Of a DNA stretch of 64,000 bases, positions 7,780 through 16,431 are shown one piece after another. The stretch spans positions 146,236-210,235 of the forward strand of contig JAHZBA010000001.1 of NCBI GenBank assembly GCA_019423635.1, in the 5' to 3' direction. Numbering within the stretch: the first letter of the stretch is position 1; each line of letters begins with the position of its first letter. The notes beneath the pieces were generated by a model that was not told where the DNA came from, did not search any database, and saw only the letters and a list, made by a program, of their open reading frames with translations. The position numbers and the translations under genes are program-made. This stretch comes from Clostridiales bacterium. GTDB taxonomy: Bacteria > Bacillota > Clostridia > Oscillospirales > Oscillospiraceae.

Positions 7780-9105
7780 ATGAGCTTGCTGCTGACCGGC
7801 GGGACGGTGTTTTGGAAGGGACAGTTCCGGGAGATGGACCTGATGGTGGATCAGGGCCGTATTGTTTCCGTTTCCCGGGAGGCTTCCTCCGTTTTGAAAG
7901 TTCATGGTTGTTTGATTGTTCCAGGCTTCGTGGATGTACATGTACATCTTCGTGAGCCTGGTTTTTCTTATAAGGAGACGGTAGCCTCCGGCACCGCTGC
8001 GGCAGCGGCGGGGGGATACACGGCGGTGTGCGCCATGCCCAACCTGAACCCGGTGCCGGATACCCTGGAACACCTCCAGGTCCAGCTGGGGATCATCAGG
8101 CAACATGCCGCGGTCCACGTCTATCCCTATGGGGCCATTACCTGCGGAGAGCGGGGGGAGGCCCTGGCGGATCTTGCGGCCCTGGCGCCCTGCGCGGCCG
8201 GCTTCTCCGACGACGGCCGGGGCGTCCAGTCGGAGACCATCATGCGCCGGGCCATGGAGCTGGCAAAGTCGCTGGAGCGGCCCATCGTGGCCCACTGTGA
8301 GGACGAGTCCCGTTTGACGAAGGGCTGGTGCGTCCACGACGGGGCCTGGGCCCGGGCCCGGGGCCTTCCCGGAAACGACCCTGCCAGCGAGTGGCGGCAG
8401 ATGGAGCGGGACCTGCGGCTGGTCCGGGAGACCGGCTGCCGCTACCACGTGTGCCACGTCTCCTCAGAGGAGAGTGTGGCCCTGATCCGCGCCGCCAAGG
8501 CGGAGGGCCTCCCGGTCACCTGCGAAACCGGGCCCCACTATCTGGTCCTCTGTGATGAGGACCTCCGGGACGAGGGGCGCTTTAAGATGAATCCCCCGAT
8601 TCGCTCCGCCGCCGACCGGGACGCGTTGGTGGCAGGACTGCTGGACGGGACCGTGGACTGCATTGCCACGGACCACGCCCCCCACGCGGCGGCAGAGAAG
8701 GCCGGGGGCCTTCGGGAGAGCCTCAACGGCGTGGTGGGCCTGGAGTGTGCCTTCCCGGTGCTGTACACGGAGCTGGTGAAGACCGGGAAGGTCCCCCTGG
8801 AAACGGTCTTAAACGCCCTGTGCGTGACCCCCCGGCGGATTTTTGGCCTGCCGGGCGGAGAGCTCGCCGAGGGCCAGCCCGCCGACCTGGCGGTTCTGGA
8901 CCTGCGCTGTCCCGGCGTAATAGATCCGGAGCGCTTCCGCTCCCTGGGCCGGGCCACGCCCTTTGCCGGCCGCCGGGTGGAGGCCGCCGTCTGCATGACA
9001 ATGGTGGGAGGGAACATCGTCTTTCCAGAGGATGCAGCGATGTTCCCCGGAGAGATTGCCGGCATGGTCCGGGAAGATAACCGCCTGGAAGGAGAGAAGC
9101 CATGA
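7780..9105 (+). CDS. pyrC: Dihydroorotase
   Basis: PyrC closes N-carbamoyl-aspartate to dihydroorotate, the third step of UMP synthesis. The 441-residue amidohydrolase has the zinc ligands in DVHVHLREPGF near residue 50, the GGYTAVCAMPN block and the C-terminal IATDHAPH motif. The length fits the type I (Bacillus-like) class. ATG 7780 is chosen because GGAAGGGGGAAGG precedes it; the earlier in-frame ATG-like start at 7759 would leave almost no leader. It is the first gene of a seven-gene operon and overlaps pyrK by four bases. Confidence 0.95.
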   Translation: MSLLLTGGTVFWKGQFREMDLMVDQGRIVSVSREASSVLKVHGCLIVPGFVDVHVHLREPGFSYKETVASGTAAAAAGGYTAVCAMPNLNPVPDTLEHLQVQLGIIRQHAAVHVYPYGAITCGERGEALADLAALAPCAAGFSDDGRGVQSETIMRRAMELAKSLERPIVAHCEDESRLTKGWCVHDGAWARARGLPGNDPASEWRQMERDLRLVRETGCRYHVCHVSSEESVALIRAAKAEGLPVTCETGPHYLVLCDEDLRDEGRFKMNPPIRSAADRDALVAGLLDGTVDCIATDHAPHAAAEKAGGLRESLNGVVGLECAFPVLYTELVKTGKVPLETVLNALCVTPRRIFGLPGGELAEGQPADLAVLDLRCPGVIDPERFRSLGRATPFAGRRVEAAVCMTMVGGNIVFPEDAAMFPGEIAGMVREDNRLEGEKP

Positions 9106-9848
9106 AACAGTCTGTCTTTACCCTGGAGAGCTCCCGGCCCTTGACCGGGGATGTGTGGGAGCTGGTCCTGTCGGGGGACACCTCCGCCGTAACCGCGCCG
9201 GGGCAGTTTATCAATATCGAACTGCCGGGGAGATTCCTCCGCCGGCCCATCTCCGTCTGTGACTGGGATTCCGGGAGTCTGACGCTGCTGGTAAAGGAGG
9301 CGGGGAAGGGGACCGGGGAGCTGGTCCGCCTGCCGGAGGGGACAGAGCTGGACGTGCTCAGCGGTCTGGGCAACGGGTTTACTCTCGACCCGGCGGTCAC
9401 GGGCCCCGCCCCCGTGCTGGTGGGCGGCGGCATTGGGATTGCGCCGCTGTATGGACTGGCAAGGCGCATCCGGGAGCAGGGCCAGAGACCTGCCGTCATC
9501 CTGGGGTTCCGGAGCCGGGAGGATGCGTTTTACCTGGGCCGGTTTGAGGCGCTGGAGTCCAGGGTCTTTGTTGTCACGGAGGATGGAAGTCTGGGGGCAA
9601 AGGGCTTTGTCACAGATCTTCTGCGGGTCTTGCCGGAGGTCTCCTATGTTCTGGCCTGCGGCCCCACGGCTATGCTGCGGGCCGTCCATACGCTGCCCCA
9701 GATCCAAGGCGGGCAGTTCAGCTTCGAGGCCCGGATGGCCTGCGGCTTCGGGGCCTGCGTGGGGTGCTCCATCCCGACGGCGGGCGGCCCCCGCCGGGTC
9801 TGCAAGGACGGACCGGTGTTCCGAAAGGAGGAGATTCTGTGGACCTGA
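9102..9848 (+). CDS. pyrK: Dihydroorotate dehydrogenase electron-transfer subunit PyrK
   Basis: PyrK is the FAD and [2Fe-2S] subunit that lets PyrDB pass electrons from dihydroorotate to NAD+. The 248-residue protein starts with a ferredoxin-reductase-like beta barrel (RRPISVCDWD near residue 48). A nucleotide-binding segment VLVGGGIGIAPLYGL follows near 106. The C-terminal cluster motif is ACGFGACVGCS with a fourth Cys in RRVCKDGP. The ATGA overlap with pyrC and the 10-base overlap with pyrD imply coupled translation and a fixed subunit ratio. Confidence 0.94.
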   Translation: MKQSVFTLESSRPLTGDVWELVLSGDTSAVTAPGQFINIELPGRFLRRPISVCDWDSGSLTLLVKEAGKGTGELVRLPEGTELDVLSGLGNGFTLDPAVTGPAPVLVGGGIGIAPLYGLARRIREQGQRPAVILGFRSREDAFYLGRFEALESRVFVVTEDGSLGAKGFVTDLLRVLPEVSYVLACGPTAMLRAVHTLPQIQGGQFSFEARMACGFGACVGCSIPTAGGPRRVCKDGPVFRKEEILWT

Positions 9849-10750
9849 GCGTTGAACTGGCCGGGGTGCGGCTGAAAAACCCGGTGATCCCCGCCTCCGG
9901 CACCTTCGGCTACGGCCGGGAGTTTGCGGAGCTGTACGATCTGAACCTCCTGGGGGCCTTCGCCTGGAAGGGCACTACGGCACAGCCCAGAGACGGCAAT
10001 CCCCAGCCCCGGATCGCGGAGACGGAGGCGGGGATGCTGAACGCTGTGGGGCTCCAGAATCCCGGCATCGACGCGGTGATCGGGGAGGAGGTGCCCCACA
10101 TCGCGCGGATCTTCCGCGGCCCGGTGATCGCCAATATCGGCGGATTCTCCCTGGAGGAGTATGGGGAGAACTGCCGGAAGCTGGAAGATTGTGAACAGGT
10201 TCAGATTCTGGAGGTGAACATCTCCTGCCCCAACGTCCACGCCGGGGGACGGAACTTCGGGTGCGACCCGGCCTCTGCCGCCGCTGTGACCAGGGCCGTC
10301 CGGGCGGCCACGAGGAAGCCCGTCTTTATGAAGCTGTCCCCCAACGTCACCGATATTGCGGAGATCGCCAGGGCCTGCGCCGACGCCGGCGCCGACGGCC
10401 TCTGCCTCATCAACACGCTGCTGGGGATGCGGATTGACCTGCGCACCCGCCGTCCTGTGCTGGCCAACCGCACGGGAGGACTCTCCGGCCCGGCGGTGTT
10501 CCCGGTGGCGCTGCGGATGGTATGGGACGTCTATGAGGCGGTGAAGCTCCCCATCATCGGCTGCGGCGGCGTGGACAGCGCAGAAGCGGCGGCGGAGATG
10601 ATGCTGGCGGGGGCCTCCGCCGTGGAGATCGGGGCAGCGAACCTGCGGAATCCCTGGGCCTGCAAGCAGATTGTGGAGGACCTGCCGGCCGTCTGCGGGC
10701 GGCTGGGCGTACATCATATCTCAGAGCTGACAGGAGGAGCACACACATGA
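9839..10750 (+). CDS. pyrD: Dihydroorotate dehydrogenase, catalytic subunit (class 1B)
   Basis: PyrDB oxidises dihydroorotate to orotate on FMN. The 303-residue protein shows NPVIPASGTFGYG near its N-terminus, the active-site Cys in VNISCPNVHAGG and the FMN-binding GCGGVDSAE and ASAVEIG segments. Cys in place of Ser at the active site is the class 1 feature, and pyrK next to it marks class 1B. The start is GTG 9839 with AAAGGAGG 8 bases upstream, inside the end of pyrK; the frame is open upstream but antisense-like there. The stop overlaps pyrF by four bases. Confidence 0.94.
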   Translation: MDLSVELAGVRLKNPVIPASGTFGYGREFAELYDLNLLGAFAWKGTTAQPRDGNPQPRIAETEAGMLNAVGLQNPGIDAVIGEEVPHIARIFRGPVIANIGGFSLEEYGENCRKLEDCEQVQILEVNISCPNVHAGGRNFGCDPASAAAVTRAVRAATRKPVFMKLSPNVTDIAEIARACADAGADGLCLINTLLGMRIDLRTRRPVLANRTGGLSGPAVFPVALRMVWDVYEAVKLPIIGCGGVDSAEAAAEMMLAGASAVEIGAANLRNPWACKQIVEDLPAVCGRLGVHHISELTGGAHT

Positions 10751-11460
10751 GCGCAAAAGACGTCATCATTGCCCTGGACTTCCCGGGCCGGGAGGAGGCA
10801 TTGAGCTTTCTGGACCGCTTTCCCGCGGGGGAGAGGCCCTTTGTGAAGATCGGCATGGAGCTCTACTATGCCGGGGGACCGGATATGGTCCGGAAGCTCA
10901 AGGACCGGGGTCACAGGATCTTTCTGGACCTGAAGCTCCATGACATCCCCACCACCGTGAAGCGGGCCATGGCCGTGCTGTCCCGGCTGGAGGTGGACAT
11001 GGTGAACCTGCACGCCGCCGGCGGCTCGGAGATGATGCGGGAAGCCCTGGAGGGACTCACCCGGCCCGACGGAACCCGGCCGCTGCTGATCGCCGTGACG
11101 CAGCTGACCTCCACCAGCCCGGAGATGCTGAAACAGGAACTGCTGATTGAGACCCCTATGGATGAGACAGTGATGTCTTACGCAAAAAATGCCGCCGCCT
11201 GCGGCCTGGACGGCGTGGTGTGTTCCCCTCTGGAGGCGGCGCTGGTAAAAGAGCGCTGCGGCGGGGAGTTCCTCACCGTGACCCCCGGCGTCCGGTTTGC
11301 GGACAGTGAGGCGGGGGATCAGAAGCGGGTGATGACGCCCGCGCGGGCCGGACAGGCGGGCTGCGATTATCTGGTGATGGGCCGGCCCATTACCCGGGCG
11401 GCGGACCCGGTAGGCGCTTACCGCCGGGCGGTTGGGGAATTTCTGGGAGAATCGGAGTGA
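10747..11460 (+). CDS. pyrF: Orotidine 5'-phosphate decarboxylase
   Basis: PyrF removes CO2 from OMP to give UMP. The 237-residue TIM-barrel protein begins with IIALDFP and has the catalytic DLKLHDIPTT (Lys-Asp-x-x-Lys-like tetrad) near residue 60. The phosphate-binding TPGVRF lies near 178 and MGRPIT near 212. This is the group 1 form (about 230-240 residues). It is fourth in the operon and followed by a 79-base gap before pyrE. Confidence 0.95.
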   Translation: MSAKDVIIALDFPGREEALSFLDRFPAGERPFVKIGMELYYAGGPDMVRKLKDRGHRIFLDLKLHDIPTTVKRAMAVLSRLEVDMVNLHAAGGSEMMREALEGLTRPDGTRPLLIAVTQLTSTSPEMLKQELLIETPMDETVMSYAKNAAACGLDGVVCSPLEAALVKERCGGEFLTVTPGVRFADSEAGDQKRVMTPARAGQAGCDYLVMGRPITRAADPVGAYRRAVGEFLGESE

Positions 11461-11539
11461 TCCGGCAGCAGAGGTGCCCGGACAGCCTGGGACCGGTATC
11501 CACAGCCTATAATTTACAACAATCAGGAGGAGTTTTGCC

Positions 11540-12175
11540 ATGACCCTGGAACAGACCATTGCCCACGACCTGCTCTCCATCGGAGCGGTCTTCCTTCGAC
11601 CCGACGAGCCCTTTCTCTGGGCCAGCGGGATCAAGAGCCCCATCTACTGCGACAACCGCCTGACTCTCACCGCACCCGCCGTCCGCACCCGAGTGGAGGA
11701 GGGGCTGGCGGAGCTGATCCGAAAGAACTACAAAGACGTAGAAGTCCTGATGGGTACCTCCACCGCAGGCATTGCCCACGCCGCCATTGTGGGTCATCTC
11801 CTGGGACTGCCCATGGGGTATGTCCGCTCCGGCAGCAAGGACCACGGGCGGCAGAACCGCATTGAGGGCCGGCTGGAGCCGGGCCAGAAGGTGGTCGTGG
11901 TGGAGGATCTGATCTCCACGGCGGGGAGCTGCCTGGAGGTGGTGGAGGCGCTGCGGGAGGCCGGCGCGGAGGTGCTGGGCATCGTGTCCATCTTCACCTA
12001 CGGACTCCGGAGGGGTCTGGAAAGACTGGAGGCCGCCGGTGTAAAGAACTACAGCGTGTCTGACTTTGACGCCGTGTGTGAAGTGGCCGCCAGGGAGGGG
12101 AAGATCCGGCCGGAGGACATAGAACGGCTGCAGCGGTTCCGAGCGAATCCCTCCGACGAGAGCTGGATACGCTGA
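11540..12175 (+). CDS. pyrE: Orotate phosphoribosyltransferase
   Basis: PyrE joins orotate and PRPP to OMP. The 211-residue protein has the substrate-side ASGIKSPIYCDNR near residue 29 and GTSTAGIAHAA near 73. The PRPP-binding motif VVVVEDLISTAGS follows near 116. AGGAGGAG lies 8 bases before ATG 11540. The 79 bases before it contain no clear promoter or terminator, so it probably stays in the pyr transcript. Confidence 0.94.
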   Translation: MTLEQTIAHDLLSIGAVFLRPDEPFLWASGIKSPIYCDNRLTLTAPAVRTRVEEGLAELIRKNYKDVEVLMGTSTAGIAHAAIVGHLLGLPMGYVRSGSKDHGRQNRIEGRLEPGQKVVVVEDLISTAGSCLEVVEALREAGAEVLGIVSIFTYGLRRGLERLEAAGVKNYSVSDFDAVCEVAAREGKIRPEDIERLQRFRANPSDESWIR

Positions 12176-12335
12176 GACTTCGGAGACGGCAGAGGCGGCA
12201 GTCCGCCGTCTGAACCTGTTCGTCTATGGGGAAATTCTGTAGTACTACATGCATGTCTTTTTAGATTAAACCGCCGCCGGGGCCTCTGCCAGGGCCCTGT
12301 CGGGCGGGCAACCCATCAATCTTTTGGAGGTTTCT
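12176..12335 (+). promoter_or_regulatory. Structured pyrE-pyrB intergenic segment
   Basis: This 160-base gap holds a stem AGACGGC/GCCGTCT, a perfect 12-bp palindrome TGTAGTACTACA (12238-12249), and a GC-rich hairpin (CCGCC...GGCGG, about 12274-12307) ending about 15 bases before the pyrB ribosome binding site. It could modulate pyrBI separately from pyrCKDFE. No PyrR-box match was recognised and no U-run follows the stems. Confidence 0.35.
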
Positions 12336-13250
12336 ATGCCCAGAAATATCATTGACATCACCGATTTGTCTGTGGAGGAGATCGATCAGCTGATCTCCAC
12401 GGCGGAGGATATCCTGCGCAATCCCGCCAGGTACCAGGACGCCTGCGCCCACAAGCAGCTGGCCACCCTCTTTTTTGAGCCCTCCACCCGCACCCGGCTC
12501 TCCTTTGAGTCTGCCATGCTGGCCCTGGGAGGCAGCGTGCTGGGCTTCTCCGAGGCGGCTTCCAGCTCCTCCGCCAAGGGGGAGACGGTGGGGGATACCG
12601 TCCACACCGTCAGCTGCTACGCCGATATCATTGCCATGCGCCACCCGAAGGAGGGAGCACCCTACGCTGCCGCCCAGTTCAGCGAGGTGCCCATCATCAA
12701 CGCCGGAGACGGCGGCCACAACCACCCCACCCAGACCCTGACGGATCTCCTCACCATCCACCGGGAGAAGGGGCGGCTGAGCGATTTCACCATCGGCTTT
12801 TGCGGCGACCTGAAATTCGGGCGTACGGTCCACTCCCTGGTCAACGCCCTCAGCCGCTATGAGAAGATCCGCTTCGTGCTGATCTCCCCGGAGGAGCTGA
12901 AGCTGCCCCGCTATGTAAAGGAGCAGTCCCTGAAAGCCAAGGGAATTCCCTACACCCAGACCACGGATCTGGAAGAGGTCATGCCGGAGCTGGATATTCT
13001 CTATATGACCCGCGTCCAGAGGGAGCGCTTTTTCAACGAGGAGGACTATCTGCGGTTAAAAGACAGCTATGTCTTAACACCGGAGAAGCTCCGAAACGCC
13101 AAGCGGGATCTGTCGATCCTCCACCCTCTGCCCAGGGTCAACGAGATTGCCGTGGCGGTGGACCAGGACCCCCGGGCTGCCTACTGGAAGCAGGTGAAGA
13201 ACGGGAAGCTGATCCGCATGGCGCTGATTATGAAGCTGCTGGAACGATAA
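12336..13250 (+). CDS. pyrB: Aspartate carbamoyltransferase catalytic chain
   Basis: PyrB condenses carbamoyl phosphate with aspartate, the first committed pyrimidine step. The 304-residue protein has the carbamoyl-phosphate motif FFEPSTRTRLSFE near residue 48 and HPTQTLTDL near 130. The aspartate-side HPLPRVNEI lies near 262. ATG 12336 has TTGGAGG at the right distance; an in-frame TTG 12 bases earlier was rejected for lack of a site. It lies 10 bases before pyrI, so the enzyme is probably the E. coli-like dodecameric, allosterically regulated form. Confidence 0.95.
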   Translation: MPRNIIDITDLSVEEIDQLISTAEDILRNPARYQDACAHKQLATLFFEPSTRTRLSFESAMLALGGSVLGFSEAASSSSAKGETVGDTVHTVSCYADIIAMRHPKEGAPYAAAQFSEVPIINAGDGGHNHPTQTLTDLLTIHREKGRLSDFTIGFCGDLKFGRTVHSLVNALSRYEKIRFVLISPEELKLPRYVKEQSLKAKGIPYTQTTDLEEVMPELDILYMTRVQRERFFNEEDYLRLKDSYVLTPEKLRNAKRDLSILHPLPRVNEIAVAVDQDPRAAYWKQVKNGKLIRMALIMKLLER

Positions 13251-13260
13251 GGAGGCCCTC

Positions 13261-13680
13261 ATGAATATTGACAGCATTTCCAATGGCGTGGTTCTGGACC
13301 ACATTCAGTCCGGCAAGAGCATGGAGATCTACCGGCATCTGCACCTGGATCAGCTGGACTGCCAGGTGGCCATCATCAAAAACGCCCGCAGTGAACACAT
13401 GGGCCGCAAGGACATCATCAAGATCGACTCTCCCATGGAGCTGGATCTGGATGTTCTGGGCTATATCGACGCGGATATTACGGTGAACATCATTCGGGAC
13501 GGGAAGCTGAAGGAGAAGAAGCATTTGGAGCTGCCCCACAAGCTGGTGAATGTGATCCGATGCCGGAACCCCCGGTGCATCACCGCCGCAGAGCCGCAGC
13601 TGGACGCCATTTTCCTCCTGAGCGACGGGCACACCTACCGCTGTGCCTACTGCGAAGCGGAGGAGCGCCGCGCCCTTTAA
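13261..13680 (+). CDS. pyrI: Aspartate carbamoyltransferase regulatory chain
   Basis: PyrI binds nucleotide effectors and holds PyrB trimers together through a zinc domain. The 139-residue product has the allosteric domain first. Four zinc cysteines follow as CRNPRC near residue 101 and CAYC near 128. It is shorter than the 153-residue E. coli chain, mainly at the N-terminus, as in other Clostridia. It is the last gene of the operon and is followed by a terminator. Confidence 0.93.
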   Translation: MNIDSISNGVVLDHIQSGKSMEIYRHLHLDQLDCQVAIIKNARSEHMGRKDIIKIDSPMELDLDVLGYIDADITVNIIRDGKLKEKKHLELPHKLVNVIRCRNPRCITAAEPQLDAIFLLSDGHTYRCAYCEAEERRAL

Positions 13681-13695
13681 TTCAATCACAAAACC

Positions 13696-13748
13696 AAGCC
13701 CCCGCGGCAGCAGCCAGGAATCACCTCGGTTGCCGTCGCAGGGGCTTT
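13696..13748 (+). terminator. pyr operon terminator
   Basis: Long imperfect stem opening AAGCCCC (13696) and closing GGGGCTTT (to 13748), just after pyrI. It can act in both directions. Confidence 0.65.
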
Positions 13749-13790
13749 CATAAATCATCAGGTTTGGCAGCGCGCTAAAAGTCTTTTTGG

Positions 13791-13812
13791 TTCTTTTTCT
13801 ACAGAAAAAGAG
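13791..13812 (-). terminator. Terminator of the radical SAM gene
   Basis: CTTTTTCT/AGAAAAAG stem with a 2-base loop, touching the stop codon at 13813 and followed on the minus strand by a T-rich stretch. The terminator at 40157-40184 has a similar core and tail. Confidence 0.6.
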
Positions 13813-14682
13813 CTATACGCCTCTCCAGGCCTCCGGCCGGAGGGTGCTCATATCCTCCCTGGCCCGCCGGATCTCCGCCAGCATGGCCTCCTTGTCCTGG
13901 TTCAGCGTGCCCCGCAGCAGCAGGTAGTTGGAGGCGTGGTTCATCCGGAAGATGCTGCCGGGGCTGTCCAGGTTCTCCACCAGCAGCCGCGTCTCCTCCA
14001 GCACCTGAGCCTGAGTCAGGAGGCGGAACTCTCCGCTTCGCACCCAGTCATAGAGGGGTGTTTCCTCCTCCACCACCAGCGTCAGCATTCCAATATACTC
14101 CGGGTTCATGGCGTTCAGGGCCTTGGCCGTCTCCACGGCGTGCTGTTCCAGAAGGTCCGGGCCGCCCAGGCCCGTGATGGCCGTCACAGACAGCTTCAGC
14201 CCGCACTGCCGGACTTTTTGGCCCATCTCAATGATCTCCGCCGCCGGGTGGCCCTTGCGCATGAGGGTCAGCACCGCGTCGCTGCCGGACTCCAGGCCCA
14301 TGTAGACCATGGTCAGTCCCTTTTCCCGCAGCGTATTCAGCTCCTCCATGCTCCGGATACGGATGCTGGAGGGGGAGCCGTAGCAGGTGACCTGGCGGCA
14401 CTCCGGGAACAGCTCCCGGATGGTGTCCAGGATTGTGTACAGCTCCGAAGCTCTGCGCACCAGGGCGTCGCCGTCTGCCAGGAATACCTTCTCCACCCGG
14501 CGGTAGGCCTGGCGGGCCATCTGGAAGTCCTCCAGAATCTCCTCCATGGGCCGCAGGGCAAATCGCTTGTCCTTGTACATATCGCAGAAGGCGCAGGTGT
14601 TGTGGCTGCACCCGTAGGTCACCTGCACAATCAGGCTGTAGGCCTCAGAGGGAGGCCGGAAGACTCTGCCGTAGTATCTCAT
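13813..14682 (-). CDS. Radical SAM protein, function unknown
   Basis: The 289-residue protein carries a radical SAM core with the cluster motif CSHNTCAFC (CX4CX2C, the spacing of the COG1032-type GCSxNxCxFC group) near residue 24. It also has LADGDAL near 67, YMGLESGSD near 131 and TAITGLGG near 174. The partial TIM barrel is therefore complete. The substrate is not predictable from the sequence. The start ATG 14682 overlaps the stop of the aminotransferase gene by four bases (ATGA); the longer frame lies inside that gene. The two genes form an operon, but no shared pathway is evident. Confidence 0.8.
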   Translation of the reverse strand: MRYYGRVFRPPSEAYSLIVQVTYGCSHNTCAFCDMYKDKRFALRPMEEILEDFQMARQAYRRVEKVFLADGDALVRRASELYTILDTIRELFPECRQVTCYGSPSSIRIRSMEELNTLREKGLTMVYMGLESGSDAVLTLMRKGHPAAEIIEMGQKVRQCGLKLSVTAITGLGGPDLLEQHAVETAKALNAMNPEYIGMLTLVVEEETPLYDWVRSGEFRLLTQAQVLEETRLLVENLDSPGSIFRMNHASNYLLLRGTLNQDKEAMLAEIRRAREDMSTLRPEAWRGV

Positions 14683-15953
14683 ACGCCCAGCACCTCCAGA
14701 GCGGACAGCCGCAGGCAGACGCACAGCACCTCAATGGCCTGCTCCAGCTCCTCCACCGGGGGCAGGGAGGGGGCGATGCGGATGTTGCTGTCCTGAGGGT
14801 CCTTGCCGTAGGGGAAGGTGGCGCCGGCGTCGGTCATGGTGACGCCGGCCTCTTTGCACAGCTCCAGCGTCCGTCTGGCTGTGCCGGGCATGGCGTTCAA
14901 GGACACGAAGTACCCGCCCTTGGGCCGTTTCCAGGAGGCGATTTCCAGCGGCGCGATCTCCCGCTCCAGGGCGTCCGCCACACAGCGGAACTTGGGGCCC
15001 ATGATGGCGGCGTGCTGCTTCATCAGCTCCAGGGTGTGGGCCTTATCCTTGAGGTAGAGCACGTGGCGCTGCTGATTCACCTTGTCAAAGCTGATGACCT
15101 GGACGGTGAGGAGCTTTTCCAGGTAGGCCATATTGGCCTGGGAGCAGGCGAAGCAGGAGATGCCCGCGCCGGGCAGCGTCACCTTGGAGGTGGAGGCAAA
15201 CTCGAACACCATGTCCGGGTTTCCCGCCGCCTCGCAGAGGGAGAGAATATCCGGGAATTCCACATAGTCCCCCTCAAACTCGTGGATGCAGTAGGCGTTG
15301 TCCCACATGATGGTGAAGTCCGGTGCGGCGGGCTTCAGGGCCGCCATGCGGCGGATGGTCTCCTGGGAATAGATGATGCCGTCGGGGTTGGAGTATTTCG
15401 GCACGCACCAGATGCCCTTGACCGCCGGGTCCTTCACCGCGTTCTCCACGGCGTCCATATCGGGGCCGGTCTCCGTCATGGGGATGACCATCAGCTCAAA
15501 GCCAAAGCTCTCCGTGATGCGGAAGTGCCGGTCGTAGCCAGGGGAGGGACACAGCCACTTCACGCGCTCTTCTTTGCACCAGGGCCGGGGGCTGTGGAGC
15601 AGACCGTGGGTATAGCCCTTGGAGATGGTGTCGTACATCAGCTGCAAGCTGGCGTTGCCGCCGACAAAGACCTGCTCCGGCCGGCAGCCCAGGATCTCCG
15701 CAAAGAGGCGCTTGGCGGCGGGCAGGCCGCTCAGTTCGCCGTAGTTGCGCACGTCAATGCCGTCGGATACGTAGTCCTCCGGCCGCTGCATCAGCTGAAA
15801 CAGGCCGCTCACCAGATCCAGCTGGGCCTTTCCGGGCTTTCCCCGGGCCATGTTCAGCTTCAGGCCCTGGGCTTTTAGGGCCTCATACTTCTTTTGCACG
15901 GAGGCGTATTCCGCCTTCCGTTCCTGGGGCGTCATCTTGGAATAAGCAGTCAT
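14679..15953 (-). CDS. Class I-type PLP aminotransferase (PF12897-like aspartate aminotransferase)
   Basis: The 424-residue protein belongs to the fold-type I aminotransferases that resemble the atypical aspartate aminotransferase family PF12897. It has LNMARGKPG near the N-terminus, the pyridine-ring segment VGGNASLQLMYD near residue 102 and the WDNAY metal/PLP Asp segment near 222. The PLP-lysine region is EFASTSKVTLPGAG near 255. Known members transaminate aspartate or related amino acids; the actual substrate is not fixed by sequence. ATG 15953 has AGAAAGGA upstream. Its own promoter lies at 15996-16024. Confidence 0.82.
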   Translation of the reverse strand: MTAYSKMTPQERKAEYASVQKKYEALKAQGLKLNMARGKPGKAQLDLVSGLFQLMQRPEDYVSDGIDVRNYGELSGLPAAKRLFAEILGCRPEQVFVGGNASLQLMYDTISKGYTHGLLHSPRPWCKEERVKWLCPSPGYDRHFRITESFGFELMVIPMTETGPDMDAVENAVKDPAVKGIWCVPKYSNPDGIIYSQETIRRMAALKPAAPDFTIMWDNAYCIHEFEGDYVEFPDILSLCEAAGNPDMVFEFASTSKVTLPGAGISCFACSQANMAYLEKLLTVQVISFDKVNQQRHVLYLKDKAHTLELMKQHAAIMGPKFRCVADALEREIAPLEIASWKRPKGGYFVSLNAMPGTARRTLELCKEAGVTMTDAGATFPYGKDPQDSNIRIAPSLPPVEELEQAIEVLCVCLRLSALEVLGV

Positions 15954-15995
15954 AAAAACATCCTTTCTGATTCGGGGCGGTTGCTCTCTTGGCGT

Positions 15996-16024
15996 AGTAT
16001 AGCCCGTTTTCCCGAAAGTTGCAA
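15996..16024 (-). promoter_or_regulatory. Promoter of the aminotransferase/radical SAM operon
   Basis: Minus-strand TTGCAA (16019-16024), 17-base spacer, TATACT (15996-16001), 43 bases upstream of the ATG. Confidence 0.75.
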
Positions 16025-16025
16025 G

Positions 16026-16272
16026 CCCCGCCTGTGCGGGGGAGTGTCCCAACGCGCAATTATCGAGAGGCGGGCACATGGGGAGAGGTCCGTAAGTCCG
16101 TTTTGGTTCCGGCCAATGCCAAAGCCGGAGGACCGGTCCGCTCCTGCAAAACGACCAAATCGCCCCTGCGTGGGAGCGGCGGTCTGGCAAAAGCCGGGCA
16201 GTATCGGGGACCGCCGTCTCTCCGCAGCCCTCTACGGAAGCACGGAGCTCCTGAGTACCGCATTTTTGCATA
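16026..16272 (-). ncRNA. Candidate structured non-coding RNA
   Basis: A strong promoter (16279-16307) points into about 245 bases without a plausible gene. On the minus strand the sequence has nested stems: GGCGGTC/GACCGCC, an outer CGTTTTG/CAAAACG enclosing TCCGGC/GCCGGA, and TCCGTA near the 5' side pairing with TACGGA near the 3' side. It ends in a CCCCGC/GCGGGG hairpin (16026-16042). I checked by eye for tmRNA, RNase P, SRP and known riboswitch signatures and saw none. A 6S-like RNA or a leader for the downstream genes is possible. The in-frame ORF through it has no ribosome binding site. Confidence 0.4.
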
Positions 16273-16278
16273 GCCCCC

Positions 16279-16307
16279 ATTATAACGGCTTTTCCAGCCC
16301 TCTGCAA
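16279..16307 (-). promoter_or_regulatory. Strong promoter in front of the candidate ncRNA
   Basis: Minus-strand TTGCAG (16302-16307), 17-base spacer, perfect TATAAT (16279-16284). No coding start follows within 300 bases except the aminotransferase, which has its own promoter. Confidence 0.72.
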
Positions 16308-16324
16308 GGGCGAATCTGAAGGAG

Positions 16325-16350
16325 CGGGGGGGCCAAAAGGCGTCCCCCCG
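16325..16350 (-). terminator. GC-rich hairpin after the Cys-rich gene
   Basis: CGGGGGG/CCCCCCG with an inner GCC/GGC pair, about 80 bases past the stop of the Cys-rich gene. No T-run follows, so termination is not certain. Confidence 0.35.
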
Positions 16351-16431
16351 CCGGGATCTCCGGCAGGGGGACGGATCTCTGGCCTTTCATGTAATCCGGG
16401 CGCCCCGCCGTGCCCGGCGGAGCGGAGATTT

